DNA from: Perognathus longimembris pacificus
Taxonomy: Eukaryota; Chordata; Mammalia; Rodentia; Heteromyidae
DNA: 64,000 bases
Direction of reading: 5' to 3'
Assembly (NCBI RefSeq): GCF_023159225.1
Contig: NC_063161.1
Span: 77,290,267-77,354,266 of the forward strand
Made by a program: the position numbers and the translations under genes
Notes under the pieces: generated by a model
What the model saw: the letters and a program-made list of their open reading frames with translations, nothing else
What the model was told of the DNA's origin: nothing
Databases searched by the model: none
Shown: positions 57,798 through 64,000 of the stretch, one piece after another
How positions within the stretch are numbered: position 1 is the first letter of the stretch
How the letters are laid out: every line of letters starts with the position of its first letter

Positions 57798-58174
57798 TTT
57801 TTTTCTCTAATTATAATTTTTTGTATTTTTCATTTTTTTTATTGTCAAACTGATATACAGAGCAGTTACAGTTTCATACTTTAGGCATTGGATAAATTTC
57901 TTGTACTGTTTGTTACCTCGTCCCTCATTCCCCCCTCCCCCCTCCCCCCTCCCCTTTTTTTGTACTGTTTGTTACCTCGTCCCTCATTCCTCCCTCCCCC
58001 CTCCCCTTTCCCTTTCCCTTTCCCTTTCCCACCATGAGTTGTTCAGTAGATTTACACTAAACAGTTTTGCAAGTATTGCTTTTGTAATCGTTTGTCTTTT
58101 TTACCCTGTGTCTCTCAATTTTGGTATTCCCTTACAGTTTCCTAGTTCTAATACCTGTATACAGTTTCCAATGT
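57798..58174 (-). mobile_element. Second L1 3' end nested in the first
   Basis: TCAGTGAGTACATTTCTT occurs at 57780-57797 and 58175-58192 and brackets this 377-bp segment. It begins T-rich and carries the L1 3' UTR blocks TTACAGTTTCATACTTTAGG and TTGTACTGTTTGTTACCTCG. The block starting TTGTACTGTTTG is itself duplicated (57901 and 57959), next to CCCCTCCC repeats. Confidence 0.85.
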
Positions 58175-58225
58175 TCAGTGAGTACATTTCTTATCCAACT
58201 TGTTACCTCCTCCCTCATTTTCCCC

Positions 58226-58365
58226 GTTTTCTATATATGTGGTGCTGAGGAATTGAACCCAGGGCCTCATGTATACGAGGCAAGCACTCTTGCCACTAGG
58301 CCATATTCCCAACCTCAGTGAGTACATTTCTTATCCAATTTGTTACCTCCTCCCTCATTTTCCCC
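58226..58365 (-). repeat. Second copy of a ~137-bp tandem duplication (SINE left half plus L1)
   Basis: This unit holds the ID-like left half of a SINE without Geo part or tail, followed by L1 sequence ending TCCCTCATTTTCCCC. The same unit occurs first at about 57694-57797 plus 58193-58225, where the second L1 interrupts it. The shared SINE-to-L1 junction (ATTCCCA(G/A)CCTCAGTGAGT) shows that this is a copied segment and not an independent SINE insertion. Confidence 0.8.
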
Positions 58366-58970
58366 CACCTCCCCCCTCCCTATTTCCCTCTCCCCCCCTC
58401 CATGAGTTGTACAGTTGGTTTACACCATATCGTTTTGTAAGTATTGCTGTCGCACTGGTTTATCTTTTTATATCCTTTGTCTCTCAATTTTGGTATTCCC
58501 TTTCCCTTCCCTAGTTCCAATACAAGTATATACAATATCCAGGGCACTAAAATCAGTTACGGAGATAGCAGGGGTAAAACCATGGGAAAGAAATACAAAA
58601 GAAAAAGGGCATAATTTCACATGGTATGTTGAAAATAGCAACAATGATGTATCACTTTTTTCCATAACTTGGAGTTCATTTCGCTTAGCATCACCTAATG
58701 TGTTCATATGGACATAGCTATTGAGCTATTATGATCTTCTGCTAGGACTATCCTAGACATGTACTAATTATTCCCAATGAGGGAAACCATAGAGTCTATG
58801 TTTCTTTGGGTCTGGCTCACTTCACTTAGTATGATTTTTTCCAAGTCCTTCCATTTCCTTACAAATGGGGCAATATCATTCTGATAGAGGCATAGAATTC
58901 CATTGTATATATGTACCACGTTTTCTTGATCTACTGAGGGGCATCAGGGTTGGTTCCATATTTTAGCAAT

Positions 58971-59500
58971 GACCGCCCACAGATAGGGAGAAGATCTTTA
59001 ACAGCCATACAACAAAGGCCTCATATCTAAAATATATGTACCACTCAAAAAATTAAATTCTTCCAGAACAAATCATCAAAGAACCAACTGCCCCCTCAAC
59101 AAATGGGATAAAGACCTAAAAAGACACTTCTCTGAAGAGCAAATAGCACGGCCAAGACACACATGAATAGATGCTCTATCTACATCACTGGCCATAAAAT
59201 AAATACAAATCAAAACAACACTGAGATTCCACCTTACCCCAGTAAGAATATCCATTACCAAGAAAACTAATAATAACAAATACTGGAGGGGATGTGGCCA
59301 AAAGGGAACCCTATTACACTGTTGGTAGGAGTGTAAACTTGTTCAACCACTCTGGAAAGCAGTATGGAGGTTTCTCAAAAGGCTAAATATATAGATCCCC
59401 TGTGACCCAGCAGCCCCACTTTTGGGCATCTACCCAAAATATTACAAGTAAGGCCACACTAAAGCCACCAGCACAACTATATTCATCGCAACACAATTTG
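58971..59500 (+). pseudogene. L1 ORF2 C-terminal pseudogene piece (inverted part)
   Basis: Conceptual translation gives broken matches to the ORF2 end, for example TGGDVAKREP and [13 protein letters not shown], with many stops. Corresponding blocks in the other L1s of the window are at 50.43-50.56 kb and 61.77-61.88 kb. Confidence 0.75.
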
Positions 59501-59612
59501 TTTTTATTTTTTGGTGCTGGCATAGGGGCTTGAACTCAAGGCCTAGAGCACTGCTTCTGGCTCAAGCTTTCTTGCTCAAGGTACTCTACCACTGGAGTCA
59601 CACTTTCAGTCC
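59501..59612 (-). mobile_element. Monomeric Geo-type SINE
   Basis: Reverse orientation: T-rich start, GGTGCTGGCATAGGGGCTTG, CTCAAGGTACTCTACCACTG and GGAGTCACACTTTCAGTCC. On the minus strand it has an A-box-like GTGACTCCAGTGG and a B-box-like GAGTTCAAGCCCC, with no ID-like or 7SL head. Confidence 0.65.
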
Positions 59613-60594
59613 TAAAAACATTCTCAATAAAGCATTCAATGGTACTCCTCTCATTTTTTGAGGCTCCATGCTAACTCATTAGTTACCTCATGGTATTCTT
59701 TTAAACCAGAACTTTAATTGCTTCACTTTCTGTTTTGTCAGACACCTTCCCTTCTGATCTTCCCTCTATGAAATCATGTTTAATTCTGTTTAACTGGCAC
59801 GTTGGGATTCTTCCATGTCTTTAGTCACATGATTGTTCTAAAAAAACCACACAAAAAAACCCTCCTAGACCATTGTGTAAAAGAAGACAAAAATATCAAG
59901 CATAGATCCAACTAATGGTGGCATTATTTGTATACATGTATGTATGGGACCCACTGAGAGCTTCTCTGTGTGCATTCAAGCCTTCAGAACACAGTACATA
60001 GCTGAGGACTATGAGGTTGCAGATGGCAGCAGGGACAGTGTTAGATGACTGTTTATCTTACAATGGCACTAGCTGTCATCACTTCTGTCCTCATTATCCC
60101 TATCCTTTCCTGACACTGGAGTTAGGCCAGCTGAGGCAACCACATATAAGCATGGGTAGAGATCTGCTCCCTAAGCAATTCCTCTGGCCATAAAAATGCC
60201 TTTCAAAGCTGAGGCCAAAGCTCATTTTTAAAGCTCTGTTGCATAATAGATTCACTATTTCACATGTTAATGTGAAAGCAACCAAATTTGTGAAGTGGTT
60301 TTGCCTGTGCATGTGTTTTAATAATGTACTAAGAACCCATATACCACCAATCTGAAATCCTAATTATAATGAACAGTCCTCCTGCCTCCCCCCCAATACC
60401 TGTACTCAGTTTCCCGATCAATTGCAGTCCACAAATGTGGCATGAAAAATTCTGGAAACAATTTGTGAGTTTTAACATTTATTGTTAAATATGTTGTTAT
60501 TGTATTTTTTAAAGAATAATGTATATAGGATTCTATACCTCCTGTGGTTTCAGGCGTCTACTAGGTGTCTTGGAATGCATCCAAGACAGATGTC
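59613..60594. other. No recognisable gene or repeat
   Basis: Unassigned. Frames at 60011-60193 and 60100-60312 (minus) are chance overlaps without domains. Confidence 0.4.
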
Positions 60595-60770
60595 ATATAT
60601 ATATAATATGATATATAATATGATATATGTAATATTATATAGATCATATTATGTATATACTATATAATATTACATATTATATGTAATACATATATATGTA
60701 ATACATATTATATGTAATATTATATATACATATATATGTATATATACATATATGTATATATACATGTGTA

Positions 60771-60801
<31 letters not shown>

Positions 60802-60802
60802 G
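60595..60802 (+). repeat. AT/ATGT-rich low-complexity tract with (TG)n
   Basis: Variants of ATATATGTA and TAATATTATAT over about 200 bp, with a TGTGTG core at about 60768-60790. Much of it is self-complementary. Confidence 0.9.
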
Positions 60803-61022
60803 TAGCAGCCCTTCCTGTCCCTGAGAGTAGCTACCAGTATTTGGAATCCTACATGTTTTTTTTTTCTAATTTTATGATCAATTTTAATTCCAACTTCATG
60901 CTTACATTATTTGTTTTCAAGTATTGGGTATGTTTATATGGTCTTAGTTGTACCTAGCTGGTTAAGATGAGTTTTCCAGGGACTTAGCTTGTTCAGTTGT
61001 TATTAAAATTCAACTACATGGA
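60803..61022. other. No recognisable feature; ends in an L1 target duplication
   Basis: Spacer before the L1. The last 15 bases (61008-61022) are the left target copy. Confidence 0.4.
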
Positions 61023-61889
61023 TTACAAAGCCATAGCAATAAAACAGTACAGTACTAGAACAAGAACAGGCCTGAAGACCAATGGAATAGAAATCCAGAA
61101 ATGAACCCACAGACCTATAGCCACCTAATATTTGATAAGGGAGCCAAAAACACAGGATGGAAGAAAGCCTCTTCAACAATGGTGATGGAGGAATTGGCTA
61201 TACACATGCATATAACTGAATCTAGATCTTTATCTACCACCCTATTCCAGAGTTAATTCCAAGTGGATCAAAGTCCTCAATGTAAGGAAAGATACCATGA
61301 AAATATTACAAGAAGGGATAAAGGAAACACTAGGACTCCCTGACTGAGGTCAAAACTTCCTAAGATCCTGAATCACAACAAATGAAAAAAAAAAAAAAAA
61401 AGACTGGATCATCAAACAGAAGAGTTTCTGCATGTCAAAGGACATAGCTAGCAATATAAATAAAAAGACCACAGAATGGAAGATCTTTACTGCTATGCAT
61501 CAGACAAGGGCCTCATATCTAAAATATACTTACAGCTCAAACAATTAAACCCCATAAAAGCAAATCCTCAAAGAAACAATCCCATTAATAAGTGGGCTAA
61601 AGACTTCAAGAGAAACTTCTCAGAAGAAATAAGGATGGCCAATAGACACATGAAGAGGTGTTCAACATATCTGGCCATAAAAGAAATACAAATCAAAACA
61701 ACATTGAGATTCCATCTCACCCCAGTTAGAATGGCCATTATCAAGAAAACTAACAATAACAGATGCCACCAAGGATGTGAACAAAAGGGAACTCTACTAC
61801 ACTGTTGGTGCAAATGTAAACTTATTCAACCACTCTGGAAAGTAGTATGCTGGTTCCTCAAAAGACTAAACACAGAGTTTCCCTTCTGA
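61023..61889 (+). pseudogene. L1 ORF2 C-terminal pseudogene
   Basis: The longest open piece, 61476-61889 (137 codons), has [36 protein letters not shown] and the Cys-rich [19 protein letters not shown]. Upstream the same element has several stops and an A run at 61386-61401. It lacks endonuclease and RT. Confidence 0.85.
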
Positions 61890-62681
61890 CCCAAAAATTC
61901 CACTCCTGGGCATTTATCCAAATGACCACAAACCAAGCTACACTAAAACTACCAGCACAACCATGTTGACTACAACACTGTTTACCACAGCCAAGATATG
62001 AAATCAACTCAAATACCCCTCAGTGGACAAATGGATCAGAAAAATGTGGTATATAAAAATAATGGAATTCTATGCTTCCATCAGAAAGAGTATTACCCCA
62101 TTCATAAAGAAATGGAAAGACTTGGAAAAATTATATAAAGTGAACTAACCCAGACCCAAAGAAACGGATGATAAAAGACAAAAAAATACCCTTAGACATG
62201 ATCAATTATACAGGACTATAGACATTAACACAGTGAGACCAAAGGAGGATATTCTTAGAAAAGGATCATGAAGTTTCAATAGCTATGGACATATGATCAT
62301 ATGTTTATCAAAATGAACTCCAAGAAATGGAAACAGGAAGATTTCATTTTACTTTTTGTGGTGTTTTTTGTTTTTCTCCTTTTGTCTCTGTTTTCATTTC
62401 TGTACTTACTGTCTTATATGTAAGTTTATCTGTTTTGGAAAGGTAAGGGGTAGCACAGAAATGGAAGGGCAAAGGGTGAACTAATTCAACAGTGATACAT
62501 GCTAGAAACTATACTGGAGATGAACTATACAACTGTGGAGGAAGGGGGTCGGGAGGGAAAAAACTGGGAGATAACCAAGGGAAGAGGGGACACTGTTCAA
62601 AAAGAAATGGTACTCATTACCTGATCTATGTAACTATAACCCCTCTATACATCACCTTGACAATAAAAATAAATTTAAAAA
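61023..62681 (+). mobile_element. 5'-truncated L1 LINE, 1.66 kb
   Basis: The last third of ORF2 is followed by the 3' UTR (GAACTATACAACTGTGG, GGTCGGGAGGG, CTATAACCCCTCTATACATC) and an A-rich end. ATTCAACTACATGGA (61008-61022) and ATTCATCTATGTGGA (62682-62696) agree at 12 of 15 bases, a worn target duplication. Older than the L1 at 46171-51340. Confidence 0.88.
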
Positions 62682-62696
62682 ATTCATCTATGTGGA

Positions 62697-63803
62697 GTGG
62701 AACTTCTGGAATGTTGACAAATCATTCCAAAATCAACTTTCTCAAAATACTGGAAATTAACCAAAGTTATACAACAACCTCAGGCATTACCCCAAGAAAA
62801 ATGCTCAATCTGTTAGAATAAATAGCTGGATTTTTAGAATTTAACTTGCTCTACTACATACGCCTCTCTGAAGTCTGCAATAGCATTAAATACAGCCAAC
62901 TCCCAAGCACAGTAACAGTGAAAAACACAGTCCTATAGCCACAGGGGAATCAAGTTCATATGACCCTGAAAAGCACCAGCTCTAGAGCACTGTCACTATT
63001 TGACCTGTCTCACAGCTCCCTGGGAAAGCCCTATTCACAAAGCATTATTTTTCGTTGATGTCACTCTGAGCTCACTCAGCAGGAAAAGCCCCATCTCTTG
63101 GGCTTTTGTCACAAACAATCATCTGCAATTGATGAACATCACAGCTATTAAGTCTGTCATACCAGCTGGGCAAACAAGAGACCAGTCAAAATTTAAGAGA
63201 AAGGTCTGTGAAATAAAATGTCCATAGAGGGTACCAAAAAACTTAGAAATATTCCTGAGGATGTAGAATTCCATGTACCTATTCAGGGTTCAGTACACAA
63301 CTATCTAAGACCTGAAAGAGCCCCAATCTCTCACTTCTGGATGACCTTGAGGGCCTACTGTAGGTAGACTTCATATTCAAAGTGTGCCCCCCCCCCCCCA
63401 AAGATGGGAGACTTCTTGGAAAAAAGACATTTAGAAAAGTCTTTGTCCAATTATTTGCCTACCACTAATCAAACCAAGCAGAGCCTTCAAAGATCACATC
63501 TAACAAAGAAAATAAACAATAGGGTAAGTGTAAGAAAGTCACTAAACAAGCAGCAACAAGATACCTGAGGACATGAGGAATCTGGAGTTCCAAAGTTATA
63601 TACTATGCATTAAACCATTTGAAATTTCCAATGCTAACAAAGAAATATGAGATATGCAACGATACAGAAAAGTACAGGCATAACAGAAAAAAAGCAGTAA
63701 ATAGACACTAAGGAAATCAAGGTGTCAGGCTTCAAACAAACATGGTAAGTCTGCTATCATGATAAAGAACTGAGGGAAGTCATGTCTAAAGAATTAAAGG
63801 AAA
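62697..63803. other. No recognisable gene; one C homopolymer
   Basis: Unassigned. A 13-base C run lies at 63387-63399. The 75-codon frame at 63000-63227 has no domain. Confidence 0.4.
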
Positions 63804-64000
63804 GGGCCGGGGATATGGTCTAGTGGCAAGAGTGCTTGCCTCGTATACATGAGGCCCTGGGTTCAATTCCCCAGCACCACATATACAGAAAATGGCCAGA
63901 AGCGGCGTTGTGGCTCAAGTGGCAGAGTGCTAGCTTTGAGCAAAAATAAGCCAGGAACAGTGCTCAGGCCCTGAGTCCAAGCCCAGGACTGGCCAAAAAA
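63804..64000 (+). mobile_element. Dimeric SINE (IDL-Geo type), cut by window end
   Basis: GGGCCGGGGATATGGTCTAG opens the left half. GCCAGAAGCGGCGTTGTGGC starts the right. The sequence stops in the poly(A), so the right target copy lies outside the window. Confidence 0.9.

Larger units (their letters stand above)
57519..59500 (-). mobile_element. Twin-primed (5'-inverted) L1 carrying nested insertions
   Basis: 57519-58970 reads as an L1 3' end on the minus strand, with poly(A) as T at 57519-57529. 58971-59500 reads as the immediately upstream part of L1 ORF2 on the plus strand. In L1 order, the plus part ends ATTCATCGCAACACAATTT and the minus part begins ATTGCTAAAATATGGAACC, so the two join head to head with almost no loss. 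This is the product expected from twin priming. A SINE, a tandem duplication and a second L1 end sit inside the 3' part. The outer target duplication was not found. Confidence 0.85.

Noticed and set aside
57901..58248. 115-codon frame with repeated Leu-Pro-Ser segments
   Set aside because: It is antisense L1 3' UTR with a duplicated pyrimidine tract.

Overview
This window is mammalian nuclear DNA with no gene that I can recognise. It is AT-rich. No stretch reads as a protein-coding exon series, tRNA, rRNA or snRNA gene. All longer open frames are retrotransposon remnants, simple-repeat translations or chance frames. The best clue to the host is a dimeric SINE about 200 bp long: an ID-like, tRNA-Ala-derived left half joined to a second module, ending in poly(A). 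It occurs in both orientations, sometimes with perfect target-site duplications. This structure fits IDL-Geo, a SINE family described from geomyoid rodents (kangaroo rats, pocket mice, pocket gophers). I therefore infer a geomyoid rodent and an intergenic or large-intron region.

Layout. 1-4.5 kb: A-rich sequence, a young dimeric SINE and an old L2 LINE split by another SINE. 6-11 kb: a 7SL-headed SINE broken by an L1 3' end, an old L1 tail and an old L1/HAL1-like ORF1-side remnant. 12.85-13.3 kb: a solo LTR on the minus strand. 17-31 kb: many SINEs of several generations, an MT/MaLR-type LTR, two L1 tails, MIR pieces and microsatellites. 31-38 kb: mostly unassigned sequence with one MIR and a 220-bp GGA tract. 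38-42.4 kb: an L1MA/MB-type tail, L2 pieces and two MIR fragments in opposite orientation. 46.2-51.3 kb: a 5'-truncated L1 with a target duplication, itself interrupted by a 543-bp solo LTR with a perfect 6-bp duplication. 52.9-55.8 kb: a two-LTR, non-coding endogenous retroelement on the minus strand. 57.5-59.6 kb: a twin-primed (5'-inverted) L1 containing a SINE, a tandem duplication and a second L1. 61.0-62.7 kb: another 5'-truncated L1. 63.8 kb to the end: a dimeric SINE cut by the window edge.

Nothing here works as a gene system. The window mainly holds a readable history of transposition: which element entered which, in what order, and by what mechanism. The items most worth following are the modular SINEs (the Geo module keeps Pol III-like boxes and also occurs behind a 7SL head), the small two-LTR element with an RFX-type palindrome kept in both LTRs, the pair of related solo LTRs, and the 57.5-59.5 kb nested L1. 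Family names given from memory of consensus sequences are inferences and need a repeat-library search.
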